Positions 37,701 to 49,213 of a stretch of DNA of 64,000 nt are shown here, piece after piece. The notes under the pieces were generated by a model, which was not told where the DNA came from, did no database searches, and worked only from the letters and a program-made list of their open reading frames with translations. Both the position numbers and the translations under genes were made by a program. Position 1 is the first letter of the stretch; each line of letters begins with the position of its first letter. Source of the DNA: Eutreptiella sp. 'Long Island Sound 2002' (lineage: Eukaryota > Euglenozoa > Euglenophyceae > Eutreptiales > Eutreptiaceae); assembly GCA_964036045.1 (NCBI GenBank), contig OZ038397.1:22474032-22538031 (forward strand), written 5' to 3'.

Positions 37701-38994
37701 GGCGTGCCTGCACATACCGAGTAGCTCCCTTCAGCCTCCTGTACGCGTGCAGCTGGCGTCTGCATGCCACAATCGCCCGCCGTCGCGTTTGGATACAGAG
37801 GCTGGCATGGCGCAGCTGCTGGTAGCGTCTCTGCTGTTGCTTGCACCTGACCATTGCTTGCGCCCTGATCACTACCATGCGGTGGTGTTCGTAGGCGGCA
37901 CGGCACTGCCTGGCTCGCCATGCTGTCTGCAGCCTGACTGTGGCGGCCTTCAGCCTCAAATATGTGGACCTCTGTCTTCTGCACACCACAATCGCCCGCC
38001 GGCGTGCCTGCACATACCGAGTACCTCCCTTCAGCCTCCTGTACGCGTGCAGCTGGCGTCTGCATGCCACAATCGCCCGCCGGCGTGCCTGCACATACCG
38101 AGTACCTCCCTTCAGCCTCCTGTACGCGTGCAGCTGGCGTCTGCATGCCACAGTCGCCCGCCGTCGCGTTTGGATACAGAGGCTGGCATGGCGCAGCTGC
38201 TGGTAGCGTCTCTGCTGTTGCTTGCACCTGACCATTGCTTGCGCCCTGATCACTACCATGCGGTGGTGTTCGTAGGCGGCACGGCACTGCCTGGCTCGCC
38301 ATGCTGTCTGCAGGACGATTGTGGCCTCCCTAAGTGACTGGTATGCGGAGCGCTGCTTTCTGCATGCCACGGTTCCGCGACGCCACGCCTGCGCCTGGCA
38401 GACAGCCGCGCGCAGCCGCTGCAGGCCGCCGCGAGCCATGCGCACGGCGGCCTTCAGGACCCCTGTCTCGTAGTTGAAAATCATGCGGCACCACGACGCC
38501 CTCCACCACGACTGCACCTTCACTGCCATCGCCGTCTCATGCAGACGCCGCGCAGTCTCGCGCAGATGCTGCAGCTGCTGCCGCGCCATCACACCGCGCC
38601 ACTGTGTCTGCAGCTTGATTGCTGCCGCCTTCAGCCTCAAATGCCCGGCGTGCTGCCGCCTGCATGCCACAATCGCCCGCCGGCGGGCTTGCACGCAGCC
38701 AGCAGTTGCCTTCAGCCTCAAATATTCCGACCGCTGTCGCCTGCACGCCACGGTCGCCCGTCGCCGCGTCTGAACAAACCGGATAGCGGCCTTCAGCCTC
38801 AAGTACCCATTCCGCTGTCGCCTGCATGCCACAATTGCACGCCGTCGCCCTTGGATACGGAGAGCAGCAACGCGCAGTCGCTGGTAGCGGCGTTGACATA
38901 CCGCGGCGCGGAGGTGAACCTGCAACCGAACCAGCGCATGGCGCTGGCGACTGTACGCCCTGCGCGCAGCAAACCCCCGCCACGTGGACTGCAC
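31790..38994 (-). CDS. ASPM: ASPM-like giant IQ-repeat exon
   Basis: This single exon of 7,205 nt (about 2,401 codons) has acceptor TCGCATCAG and donor CCGA|GTATGT, and ends in phase 2, which fits the next exon. It begins VQSTWRGFAARRAY and consists of IQ-like motifs throughout, roughly 80-100 by estimate. Most lie in about 15 near-identical higher-order units of 127 residues built from LQTAWRARQCRAAYEHH, AQAMVRCKQQQRRY, CIQTRRRAIVACRRQ and one to three copies of a 27-residue module (YRRLKGATRYVQARRRA). Family knowledge: ASPM IQ motifs bind calmodulin or calmodulin-like light chains and stiffen the protein. The exon stays open far past the donor, down to 31309, but that extension is intron-like. 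Frames on both strands are open because every repeat length is a multiple of three; only this one encodes a recognisable protein. Confidence 0.88.
32242..38337 (-). repeat. 381-bp higher-order repeats within the IQ exon
   Basis: About 16 copies of the AWRARQCRAAYEHH block mark the units. The usual spacing is 381 bp. Spacings of 462 bp occur three times and a 300-bp spacing once, which equals adding or removing one 81-bp (27-residue) module. Identity between units is very high at DNA level, including third positions, so recent unequal exchange or conversion is likely. Units alternate in small marks such as CTCAAATATGTGGACC versus CTCAAATAAGTGGATC, pointing to block duplications of two units (762 bp). 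Confidence 0.93.
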
Positions 38995-41900
38995 CTGATG
39001 CGAGATACCGTGGGGGGCGAAGTTTAGCGGACTGCCAGTCTTAGCAGGGAAGAAGGTTGAGAAACCAAGGCGCGCCAGTAGGTCTGGTGTCAGTAAGAGG
39101 GAGGAGCAGGGAAGCCAGTACCACTAGTGGGTAGGGAGTGATGGTTCGGGTGACATGGTTGAGCAACTGGTGTCAGGTTCTCCCCCATAAGCATCCCCAA
39201 TACCTATCAAACTCCCCCACCCCTCCTCTCTTGGGCTGAACGACGAAAGCCAAGGTTGCCGGTGAAAACATCCGGGTTGATGCATGTGTGTTGTACGTTC
39301 GTGGGGCCCTCTATGATGCTCTGGCCATACGCCAGGACAGAAGAGTCCTGTTCTACATCACTGTTACTTTGCTACTTTGCTACTCGTGGGGGGCGTTTCA
39401 GTGTAGCTCTGAACCCCAACACCCACGGTGTAAGGGTGAAGGTTCAAATTTTTTTGGGCTGTTAATTTGGGCATATTTGAACTCTCCATTAAAATCCGTC
39501 TGTGCAGTTTGACTACACATACGTGGGGGTAGAACACTCACCATATAACAGCAACAGCGGCAGCAGCAGCAACGGGCAAAACAAACAGGAAATTCTCACA
39601 ACAGCAACAAAACCTCCCAAAGCACCCAACGAGTTGTCGGCCCCGTAGCGGAGGTGATAAGACTGCTGCTTTGTGTAGGTTTGGGGTCTAGAGCAGAGTT
39701 TTTGGGGGGGTCCAAGGGGGGAGGAGGGGGGGCTGCAGGGGGACCCCTGCGGGTTGACTCAGAAATGGGGAATTTACAATCCATCATATCTAGGGCACAA
39801 GAATGCCCTTGCAGCAAGGCTAGCTGTGGGCATCATTGTCTATATACATTTACATGTTTGGGCAGTCTAACTACAAAAAGAGCAAAGAGAGTTGGGGAGC
39901 CCGTTCATGAAGTCACTGTGACAAAGCCCCAAACCCTAACTTCATGACTTTGGGGGTGGCATGCAGGGCCATTTGGCCCCACCCCACAGGCACATATCTC
40001 AACTTGCTCTCTGACTAGCCCTCCCATGGTCACTAGCCTCGGAGCGAAGCCACAATCATGGTGAACAAGAGTGCATCGAATCAATGCACTATGCAAGAAG
40101 AGCAACCATACCGCAACGGAGCAGTGGTGTTGTCACTCTCGCGGGCACCTTTGAACTGAATTCGTGGTTACCACACCGTGTTTGCCCCCATATTCTTGGT
40201 CACCCTACTGTGATCCACCATAGCCGATGGAGACAACAATATCCAATCCAAACACATCAAAAATACTCAAACACTCAAAAAATACAGTAGAAGCGCAAAT
40301 CACCCAAAAGCAAAACATAACTTGCACACACCTCCAAATAAATATCAACTTTGGTTTCACGGTGAGGGTGCCCCCCTTGTTTTGGTGAGGGGTTGTGGGG
40401 GGGACCCACGGGGTAACCATGAGTTGTTAGACGTGCCAAAGGTGCCAAAGAAATCTTTTGGCCTAAACTGACATACGCCAAAGGCGCCAGAGAAAAATTT
40501 TGATTGGCCAAAGGCCGGGAGAAAATTTTGGCCCAATCACTACGGGGGGGGGGGGGGGGTTAGCCCCCCACCCCCATGGAGATGTTGAGCTGTTAAGCAA
40601 AACTTTGGTTTGGAGGGGAGAAGGGGGGCTGAGGGGTGAACAATCAAAGATGGCGTAACTTTGTCCGTTGGTTCATAGTTGCTTGTGTTTTGTGGAGGCA
40701 TGTCCCCGGGCAAGGGGAGTATGTATTTGGGGAGGTCTAAGTGTATGTTATGGAGGTTATGGGTGAGAGTAGAATATCTATTCCCCTACTGTCGTTGCTG
40801 GGGGAGGGGGGAAGGGGTGAAACGAAATTGAATTGGGAGATTGATTGGATGAAACACAAATAGGAACAAATGCCAGGAAATGGAAACCGAGGCAATGCAC
40901 TCCACATTCTGATACTAATGCATCTTTATTCTCAACACCAAACCTGGCTGACCCTTAATGAAACACACCTGCAAACCTACGATGACACTAACTAACACCA
41001 ACCTCAAAGGCTAGATGTGGGAGAGAAAGAGACAAAACAGTGACATGCAAGGGATGGGATGGGGGAAATAGGGGTCAATACCCCCCCCCCCCCCCTCCCC
41101 AACTGCAGGTAGCTCTTGGTCTTGCGTTCACCAAGGTTAGTCTCTCAACGGTTCCACCTACCCCTTTGCCGAGCTCACCTTAAGTAGTTCTCAGCCCCAC
41201 CTGCACAGCTTGAACCTTCCCCCCCCATATCCATCCCCCAGGGACGACGGTTCCCCCCCCCCGGTTCCCCCCCCGGGGAGAACCGTTGCCAAGTGATCCC
41301 CCCCAAGGGGATAGACACCATCGCCAACGAACAAATTACAGCCGCATACTACGCAGAATTTATGACCGATCAGTTGCTTGCTGTACATCGCCCAAGGCTC
41401 TGAAATACACACTGACATATAGAGATCGAATGGTGCCATGCAAATGATGCAAAAAAGCAAAATTCTCAATACAATGCATCAGTCCATCAGTTTGCTGCAT
41501 GCCCCTACTGCTGAACAGGGACAGTGTAAAACTTCTTTTTCCGGTCCCACATAGTCTTGAACAGCTGCACATGCTGCCCATCAGCCAGAGGGACTACAAC
41601 TGCCGTGCACCTTTGGGGGGCAACACCTCTGCCGGTAGCACAGGTGTCTGTGCGGGACGTGGGGGCGGTGAGGTGGCCCGCACGGCTGTCAAACGTTTCA
41701 GGGAAGGGCGGTCATGCACAACTTCTGTGGCACCGCATTTGTACGTGATGGTTCTGTACTGATCACCATGAGGAGAAGGGCCTTGCACAACAGCCGGCAC
41801 AGGCTCCTTTGTGGAACGAACATGGCGCACAATAGTACCTTCAGGGAACATTTTGAGAGGTCTCCCCCCCCCCATGTCCATCCCCCCCCCCTGGGGGGGG

Positions 41901-43151
41901 GGGGGGGACCATCACCGGCTGGTTCCAAAAAAAAAAACGCAACAGTGTCATATTGCACAGGATTGCATAATTATGAGAGCTCGCTGTTAGAGCTTTTGCG
42001 TACCTCCTTTGTGCTAACCCATTGCATCCTCATGGACACGGGGGGGGGGGGGAAGGTACCAAAGGTCCTTTGTGGGGCCACCAGGGGGGGCACTGGCCTT
42101 GTGAAGCATGAGTGGGCCTCCAGGGATCTATTTCTGCACATGGATGGTATGCCATGTGGGCAATGGGCATAGTGATGATGGGTAATGCAACGGACCCCTG
42201 TATCGGAGCTGCAGAGACCCAATACTACTTCCAGTCCATACCCCTCTTGACGTTGAGCCACCTGGTATCCTTCAGCCACTTTGAATTTCAGCCACTTGAA
42301 CACTGACGCAACTGAATCATCAACTTTATTCTTTCCAACTACTGTCTTCCACATTGGCTGGCGAAAATTGTCTACATCCTTCATACTTTGATCGGTGTTT
42401 GTTCCCTATGGAACGCGGCCCAAGGATGGGGATGGGTCTAAGATTCTGCTGAAATTGAAAATAGAAGAAGCCATCAAAACCCCCAGGGGTTACTTGTGAC
42501 ATTCAATGCAACCAGAGTGATAATTCTGTGTATCTGCATGCCTGTGGCATTCCCAATTTAGTCACTGAGGCAAGAGGCACTCTCCAAGCTCACATATATC
42601 AGCTGCTGTGATAGCATTCGGGGCGGCTGGGGTCAAATATACCATAATTCCAGGAGGTCTGAAAACATTCATTCAATCCATTGACAGTGCTTTGGCCTCT
42701 TTCTATCAAGAGGAGCACCACAATCACACGTGCAATAAATTGAGGACAAAGGCAAATTAACAGCTTGCCAAATCTGAGATACTTTGATGGAGATGTGCCA
42801 CTCTGTATGACTGATGTGGACCTGTTCAGTGTGCCACAACTTTTTAAACATTTGGGTCTCTTTGTACCATTCCAATTTGCGACACCGGTTGACGCATAGC
42901 GCCCTCTGTTTCACCAAGCCCAAACCAAGCCCAAACCAAAAAACAAGGCTGCAACCTAAACTAACCAGCTATCTAAGAAACCACCTCCTTGCCTCAACGA
43001 CCCTGTGGCCGAGCACGAGGCGCAAGGTCCAACAGCACACCAACAGGGGGGGGGGGGCGGTGTTGGGCATCCCTTGAGAGCAGGGGTGTGATGCTGAAAA
43101 CCATTACCCAGCAAAAGCATGATTCGACGGCCAAACGAGTGTTGCACGCAC
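38995..43151 (-). other. Large intron of the ASPM-like gene
   Basis: About 4.2 kb between the IQ-start exon and the giant IQ exon. It holds poly-G/poly-C runs (16 G at 40544-40559, 15 C at 41081-41095, 15 G at 41893-41907, 13 G at 42040-42052) and short imperfect repeats of GCCAAAGGCGCCAGAGAAAA type near 40440-40530. A diverged mobile-element fragment may lie at 41.2-42.4 kb. I recognise no exon in it. Confidence 0.6.
41590..42390 (-). pseudogene. Possible mobile-element remnant
   Basis: A minus-strand frame at about 41880-41690 reads FPEGTIVRHVRS, then PVPAVVQGPSPHGDQYRT and ITYKCGATEVVHDRPSL. This pattern of a small barrel-like segment often occurs in transposon-encoded proteins of algae and other protists. 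A second open stretch follows upstream to 42384. Stops and poly-G runs break the frames. I cannot name the family, so this is a weak call. Confidence 0.22.
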
Positions 43152-43403
43152 TGCTGTGACATCCCATTCCCTTTGTGCACGAGACAGTCGCTGGCAGAGA
43201 CGAATACCAGCACCGGCAATGCACACCTTCACAGCTGCGGCAGAGTGTCGCAAAGTCACACGTGACTCGAGGCGGGTACGCCAAGCACGCCAGATTGTAG
43301 CCACTGCCTCTGATTGACGCCGGATACAGCGCAAGCGTTGGAATAAAAATGCCAGGAAAATGGCCACGATGCGCTCATCTCCCGGTCCTCCACCCACCAA
43401 ATT
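43152..43403 (-). CDS. ASPM: ASPM-like exon: end of CH region and first IQ motifs
   Basis: This exon is 252 nt (84 codons) between acceptor GATGTAG and a probable donor GCA|GTGCGT, phase 0 at both ends. It contains GDERIVAIFLAFLFQRLRCI, which matches the family pattern DEKVVILYLSFLxxRLLDL that ends the second CH domain, and then IQ-like VATIWRAWRTRLESRV. The donor is not a strong consensus, so the 3' edge could move by a few codons. Upstream lies the intron with the LINE remnant, downstream the 4.2-kb intron. Confidence 0.72.
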
Positions 43404-43763
43404 CTACATCAACGGAGCAAATGGGAGCAGCAGGGGTATGCAGACGTTGAGCATGGAATGAACAGAGAGGACAGGCACAAAGACTGACGTAGACCCACGC
43501 AGGGCCACTAGAGACTGGGCCATAGTTGCCGCATGGCCCTCAAAATTACATACCAAGATCACAAGCTTGCGCCTCGGATTGCCTGTTGCGCAGCCCTACC
43601 AAGGATTGGTTCATTTGCACATCCGAAAGAGGCTCTCTTCGGCGCCCCACAGGAACTCTGAAATCACTTAGATGCGGACTGGGTTTATGACCGGACAATC
43701 ACATTCCTTCACGGCCTGCAGCGGGGCAAACACTGAACTGGGCACCCTTTGAGCCACACCCTC

Positions 43764-45977
43764 TTAAAAGAGGCTGGGGGCATTGAAAGCGTTAAGGGGA
43801 TCGAGAGTCCAAACAGTAATTTGCTGTTTTTCTGATGATCCACCGGGGTACATGATGTGCCACCCCTGCTGTTGATATCCTTGTATGATGGTTTCATAGC
43901 GTTCTGCCAGCTCCGCTGCATTTTGGAATTTCTTCTTTCGTTTTTGTACTGGCACCTGCAGTTGTGGGGGGAACCTGGTCGACGAGACCGCCACTCGTGG
44001 GTGTTGCAACACTGTGTGGTCCCATATCAGTAACGTTCCTTCGTCTGTGGGGAGGGTGGGGGACGGTGCTCTTCCTACCCCCGCAGCACTTTGAGCCACA
44101 GCGCCTGGAACTGCTCCCACGTGGGGCACCCCATGCGCTAGTTTAACTTGTGCATGCAGTACTGCGACCATGCTGCCCTTACTACTGACCACAGCGTAAT
44201 ACCCAATGGAGTAGAGAGGGAGAGGGCAGGATTGTGCCACAGGATATCCGTCGGGTCTGGCACTGGTCCTTTGGGTGTGGCCGCTGGTCCCATACACGAG
44301 GTGACAATGTGGGTTGCCACTAATATATGCCTGCACCCTGCCACCGCGTTCTGTGAGGTTTCCTGTACTCCACAGACAGGGCAGGCTGTCCCATGTGGCT
44401 GCCAGTTGGCCAGTCGAAGTCCTACTGACAGCTTTTTCCAGAGCGCCATCCAGATGGGGATGGGAGGTGCAGTGCGTGCCATGCCTTCCAGACCTCCGTC
44501 GGCTGTCTCGGTGGCTCTGGAGTTTGTGCCATGAGGTACCAAAGCCTTACTCGATTGTTTCAATTCAGCCAGAAGGTGGGTTTGGTTTCATCAGGGGTTG
44601 AGGGCTTGGGTCAGGGGCGCGCATGCAGAAGTTGGAGCCCCGCCAGGTACACTGGGGCCCAAGTGCAGAGCAGGTTGGAACACCCACCCTCCAGCTCACG
44701 CATTTGTGCTACCGTCATGATCCCCTTTCTGATTAGGGAGGGGGAGAAATACGCATTTTTGTGTGTGTCCCTGAGCCATGCTGAGTGCCACAGCGGCATG
44801 GCTGGTATTATTTCCTCCGGCGGTGCCGCCACTGGCGCAGGTGCAATGAAAAGGCCTTGCAAGATGTTCCCCAAAAGGGGTAAGTTTTCCATGGGATGGG
44901 CCCCAACTGCAACCAGGGCAGGAGCCGTCCATCCAATTGGATTTCAAAGGTTTGCGTCCACCGTTCCATATATTGCTTGGACAGGGCTGGCACTTTCTGT
45001 GGTTCTTTCCGAGCAGGACAAATGGCGTTGAATGTTGCCACTGTAGAAATGTGCGTGGTTGTGGCAGGTGGTGGCCTCCTAGTTTGTGTGGCATTGCCAG
45101 AATGGGTAGGTAGTGTCAGGCCCCAACTATGCAAAGCCAACGCCACCTTGTATATTGCTGCCAACTTAGCTACCACTTGATTGGTTGGGAAGTAGGCTCT
45201 TGCTGGGAAGATGAAGAATGGCAAAACCCACTCCTGGAAAAGGGCTACTCTGAGGATGACTTATGAGGTGGGCTTTTGCGGAAGCCATTGCAATGATGGG
45301 TGCGGAGGTTTCCTCACTGGTGCCCCAGGAGGATACCCAAGTATTTTACTCGTTCTTTCACTTCAATTCCAAAGGATCGCAGGTGTGTGTGAGACCAAAC
45401 TCCCTTGATCAGAAATGCTGATTTGGCCAGGTTTAGTTTTAGCCCCACCAAGATGCCCAACTTTCGGAGGTGCTCAAAGATGTGGGGGAGGAGTTTACAC
45501 ACCGCTTATGTACAAGAATAGATCATCCTCATAGAAAAGGACGCGTATGTGCGCTTGCGTGGACCACGACCAAACATACCATTGTGAAGATTGCGGGTGA
45601 GAGTGGGTCTCCTTGTTTGTACCGGACTGGGGGGGCACCACCACTCCTTTGACCAACCCCCTCCCCAGGGCAAAAATGAACTGGGCCTTGAACATTGTCA
45701 TGAGGAGGGAGATCAGGCACTTTGGCAGGCCAATGTGGAGAAAAAATGCCGCAAAGTAATTGTAGTGGACTGAGCCAATGCCCTAGAAAAATCAATACTT
45801 ACCACCAACCCTTGCTGCATGGCCCCCCATGCTCCGCGCGTGCCATATGTGGTCAAAAATAAAGCGGCCTTTGATGAAGGCTTTTTGGGCTGAGGGGGTG
45901 ACAAATCCTACAATGTCTTCAAGCATTAGGTAAACGGGCGCTGATACCCATTTAAAGAGCACGATCTGCAGGCACAT
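43764..45977 (-). pseudogene. Degenerate LINE (non-LTR retrotransposon) in an ASPM intron
   Basis: Reverse transcriptase blocks appear in order on the minus strand but in shifting frames: AQKAFIKGRFIFDHI (~45.88 kb), VVSIDFSRAL (~45.80), RYKQGDPLSPAIFTMV (~45.60), LFYEDDLFLYI (~45.53), LGILVGLKLNLAKSAF (~45.45) and KYLGILLG (~45.33). Near 44.4 kb is ANWQPHGTACPVCGVQET, typical of the post-RT zinc-binding segment of LINEs. At least three frame changes show that it is dead. The upstream edge at ~45.98 kb meets a 14-base poly-G run with no endonuclease domain behind it, so it looks 5'-truncated, as LINE copies usually are. It has the same orientation as the host gene. Confidence 0.75.
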
Positions 45978-46170
45978 TGGTCGGGGGGGGGGGGGGTCAT
46001 CTACCCCGGAACGGTGGGGCAGGGGTGCATATGCAAAAAGGTCAGCGACAGAGGCCTTTTCGTTGTTTTTTTTGGGGGGGGGGGCTTCGTCAGGTGGTAG
46101 GACGTTGTCTGATTCAGGTCAAACTTTGGGTTCAATCTGGGGTCAAGAGGCAAAGCGGGAAGCAAACGAC

Positions 46171-46308
46171 CTTGCGGGTGATGAGAGGGGGAATGATCCC
46201 CAAACGATCGATGGCCGCTTGCAGCAACTTAAAATTGTGCGTCACGGGATCGTCCTCCGGGTTCGCCTTCACATCAAATGAGGCCTTCCATGATTGGCCT
46301 TCGACCAC
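46171..46308 (-). CDS. ASPM: ASPM-like exon: second CH domain, C-terminal part
   Basis: This exon is 138 nt (46 codons), phase 0 at both ends, from acceptor CTCTGCGCAG to donor CGCAAG|GTCGTT. It carries NFKLLQAAIDRLGIIPPLI, which matches the family motif NFKLVQTAVKALGGIPAMI that closes the second CH domain of ASPM. This match was decisive in naming the gene. The intron after it contains the LINE remnant. Confidence 0.83.
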
Positions 46309-47062
46309 CTGCGCAGAGCATAAGCACAGCTGCAATGCTGATGAAAGAGCAGGGCCTGATAACAAGCTGGGGTAGCATCACTGTCCAACACAAGGTGTCC
46401 GTCAATACAAACCCTGCTTCAGTAGGGCCCATAGGCGTTGTAGAGTCGCAACGCAAAACCTTGGCGTTCTCTGGGTGCAACACTCCAATTCCAGGCTGTT
46501 GTATTTGGGCAATTGCACTCTGTCCCATCCTGCTTCTGAGCTCTGTCATTGTCTTGGTTGGATCTTCCATATGGGTTGACCGCCCCCCCTTTCCTTTGTG
46601 AGTGACCCCCAGAAAAGCAGGGTTGGGAAGGGAAGGGAAGGGTGGTATTGGCGATGGTACAGGCATTTCAAACTCACGCCTTCCCTCCCCCCACAACATG
46701 GTCCCCATTCAGATTGCAATCGCTACTGACTTGAACCCATGGAACATCGGAGGTCCAATTCTGACACAACATAGCATTGTTTCATGCGGGTGTTCATGCG
46801 ATTCGTCAATTTGTGGCTGTCGATTGTATTGTTGTTCATTTTGGCAAGCATCTTGGGTCATCGGAGTTTGGGGTTCACGTCCACCAGAGTTTTCCTTCCT
46901 CCTTGTCATCTCTGATCCAGACATGACAGCAAAGATGTCAGACACGAATCAATATCAAAAGTGGCGGCCCAAAATGGCAGAACACCAATGGTCAAGGTAC
47001 AATGATGTCAGCAGAGAGCTGCCGCTTAGCGTTGCAACGCACGCAAAGACATCATAACGTAC

Positions 47063-47254
47063 CTCATCGACGGCAACCAAACTCTCATGATGATACTCTT
47101 TCTGTGGCATCTTGACCCTTTCAGGCGGCACCAACTTGGGACAGTACGTTGCCAGCAAGTAGCAGAAGGCCCGCCCATCAACGAAAGAGGACGTCAAATT
47201 GTTGACCTTCAGACCATGCTGCATGCAGGCAGTAGCTGTCCAATCCAGCAGTGC
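47063..47254 (-). CDS. ASPM: ASPM-like exon: second CH domain, N-terminal part
   Basis: This exon is 192 nt (64 codons), phase 0 at both ends, from acceptor TTTCATCACAG to a strong donor GATGAG|GTACGT. The sequence ALLDWTATACMQHGLKVNNL, then TSSFVDGRAFCYLLATYCPK, is the CH signature (LLxWC...V.NFTTSFxDGRxLCxLVHHYxP). CH domains of ASPM act at microtubules and spindle poles. Confidence 0.87.
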
Positions 47255-48042
47255 CTGTGATGAAACAATCGTGTGTGAACCCTCCATGAGCATACAGTGC
47301 TTTGTGTTGATGATGAGGCAGGCGGTTGCTTGCCACATGCGCAAGGGTGTGAATGACGGATGTGAAGCATGCCGCCTGCCAAAAAGATGGGTGTCTCATT
47401 TCACTTCCGCTTTCACACAAAACAACTGAGTGATGTTTCATGTGAAGAACCCAGTCAAACCTGACACCGCCAGCAGTGGTCGGATGGCGGTTGGCTACAA
47501 AAAACCCAAAACCTAGGGCTATTCCAAGAGTTCTCAGATTTTGACTTGAATTGACCCAGTGGTGCTGATTGCCGTCCTTTGACAACCCTCCTGCAGCCTT
47601 TGCTTCCAGTATGTCCCTTCACGGTTTTGTCAGAAGGGACATACCAGAACAAACGGACTCATGTGGAGAGCGTTGGCAGATGGCTAAATTTCTCAAGACG
47701 TGGCGGGTAAGGGCCTTGTGGTTGATGGAGAGGACGTGTCTATGCCCATGGGGGAGGAGGGAAGCCTGTGTGGCGGTGGTGCAGGACAGTGATGTCCGCG
47801 GTCATACCGATGTCGTGTCCCGTCGATGGAAGGTACACGGTCCGACCGTCCATGGGGGGCGTTGGATGGGCGACCCGGACCCCAACAATCCTCCCCCTCC
47901 CCCCCTCCCAGACCCCGGGCAGGATATTCAGAGTCGGAGGGGGGGAGGGGCTTGTTGGGGTTTAGACGACCGGTTTTGAAATAAAGCTGTACTTGTGTGT
48001 GGGCCCTCTTTGACCTCGAGGGATCCTGCATGCATGTCAAAC

Positions 48043-48230
48043 CTGCAGCACAGGCTTGTCCATATACAGGGTTGTCTCTGTGTCTCCGGCACGGGGGTTC
48101 AAGCGCCGGCGCTCCCAGTCCACAACATCCTTCGGAGCGAGTGTCGGCATCAGTACGTGTAACGACAGGTTCCACAGCAGGTTGTAGGTGTGCTGGGGAT
48201 GCTGGGCCACGACGCGGTCGGCCTTGAACC
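48043..48230 (-). CDS. ASPM: ASPM-like exon: first CH domain, C-terminal part
   Basis: This exon is 188 nt, from acceptor TTTTGCAACAG to donor GTGCTGCAG|GTTTGA. It enters in phase 1, completing a Gly codon with the previous exon, and leaves in phase 0. It contains VVAQHPQHTYNLLWNLSLHV, which corresponds to the family segment IVDxHREKTLxLLWKIxFxF. It then runs VDWERRRLN and a less conserved linker before the second CH domain. Confidence 0.8.
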
Positions 48231-49028
48231 CTGTTGCAAAACAGCGACAGAACAGGGACATACACACACGTACCTGGCTCTTGAAGTGTGCAACCTCTCA
48301 GCTGCACTGCGCGTTCACAGACGAAGCTGTGAACCGGCCTCAAGCCAGGAAACCGGCAGAATCATCCTTAGTGTGGCAAACTGAGCAGCCCGGTGCAGCA
48401 GCCCAGGAAGGCACGTGAAATAGTCACAGGCACAGGGGGGGGGGGGGGGGCTCGACCCAGACATGCAAGCAGCCCCAGTCTGTTCCAATGCGAGTGTGTT
48501 CACAGATGGTCTTGATTCCAATAAATGAAAAATTCTCCTTCATGATGTACCTGAATCTAGCAATCCTTCCCAAAATTCTGCCCGGAATGACCAGTCCGGT
48601 ACCCAATCTGCCTAAAATGAAATGACATGCTGATTGCGGATTGCCGCACAGAAATGAGCCCGTGGGTTGCGTGCTGGCATCTCGCGGCTTTTCGAAGGCC
48701 GGATACTGCCGTCGAAAATTGCAATCCCACTTTTGTGCAATCCGCTGGATGTCTGACGCGTGTGGAATCGAGGCAAAGCACGGTGCTGGCAACCAATTGA
48801 AGAACGAATGCTCAAATGCGAATCAGAGATTACAATTGCAAGGCTTTGGATTAACACAAATCGTCCGTCGCGCAAACGCCCCCAACGTGTTTCACACAAC
48901 ACAAAACAATCTCTTCGTCATGACTGTGCGCCTGCTGTGCAGCAACCTGCTACGCGATGCAACTACCAGTCGGTTCCTTTTCTCTCAATCCTACAGCATC
49001 CCGAGCCTGACCCTACGGTGCCACTGAC

Positions 49029-49213
49029 CTCGGAGCTCCAGATCCAAATTGCAATGCTGCTTCAAATGTGTGCAGATCTTCTTCCAATTGTCCACCTCTT
49101 GGGATGGGGTCTGGGCTCGCTGCATTGTTGGTAGAATTGCGGTGGTTTCTGTCGCCGCAGTCCAGAGGTCAAGCACGCGGGCGATTCGGATGCCATCCTT
49201 CACCTTCGATAGG
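49029..49213 (-). CDS. ASPM: ASPM-like exon: first CH domain, N-terminal part
   Basis: The donor is CCGAG|GTCAGT in phase 1, and the split Gly codon fits the next exon. The coding core is LSKVKDGIRIARVLDLWTAA, which matches the CH pattern LxDGVRLARVLELL, followed by QEVDNWKKICTHLKQHCNL, comparable to the RLQKxHNVxxALxxLK segment. The upstream edge is uncertain: TTGCAG at 49213 gives a phase-2 start, but the same frame remains open to 49386 and could include SVVQSTRRWFSQTV. No exon further upstream could be assigned. Confidence 0.7.

Larger units (their letters stand above)
28600..49213 (-). pseudogene. ASPM-like gene, 5' part (3' end removed by the PLE)
   Basis: I could place eight exons on the minus strand whose splice phases all agree: 49213-49029, 48230-48043, 47254-47063, 46308-46171, 43403-43152, 38994-31790, 30450-30267 and 29771-29606. 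They encode paired CH domains, an IQ array and the first post-IQ segment, the domain order of ASPM/Asp proteins that bind spindle microtubule minus ends and calmodulin. The ARM-like and C-terminal exons should follow 29606, but the intron runs into the PLE at 28600 and then satellite, so this copy has no proper 3' end. Introns 46309-47062, 47255-48042, 48231-49028 and 30451-31789 hold nothing I recognise. Exons before 49213, including the usual N-terminal ASH domain, were not found. It may be a pseudogene or may still yield a truncated protein. Confidence 0.72.

Noticed and set aside
32242-38337. Plus-strand frame of 2,031 codons and a second minus-strand frame of 2,198 codons over the IQ exon
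   Set aside because: Repeat units are multiples of 3, so absence of stops is propagated to other frames. Only the minus frame with IQ motifs matches a known family and has fitting splice sites.
46955-47585. Separate small genes at 47 kb
   Set aside because: The conserved part is the CH exon 47063-47254; flanking open sequence is intron or a shadow frame.
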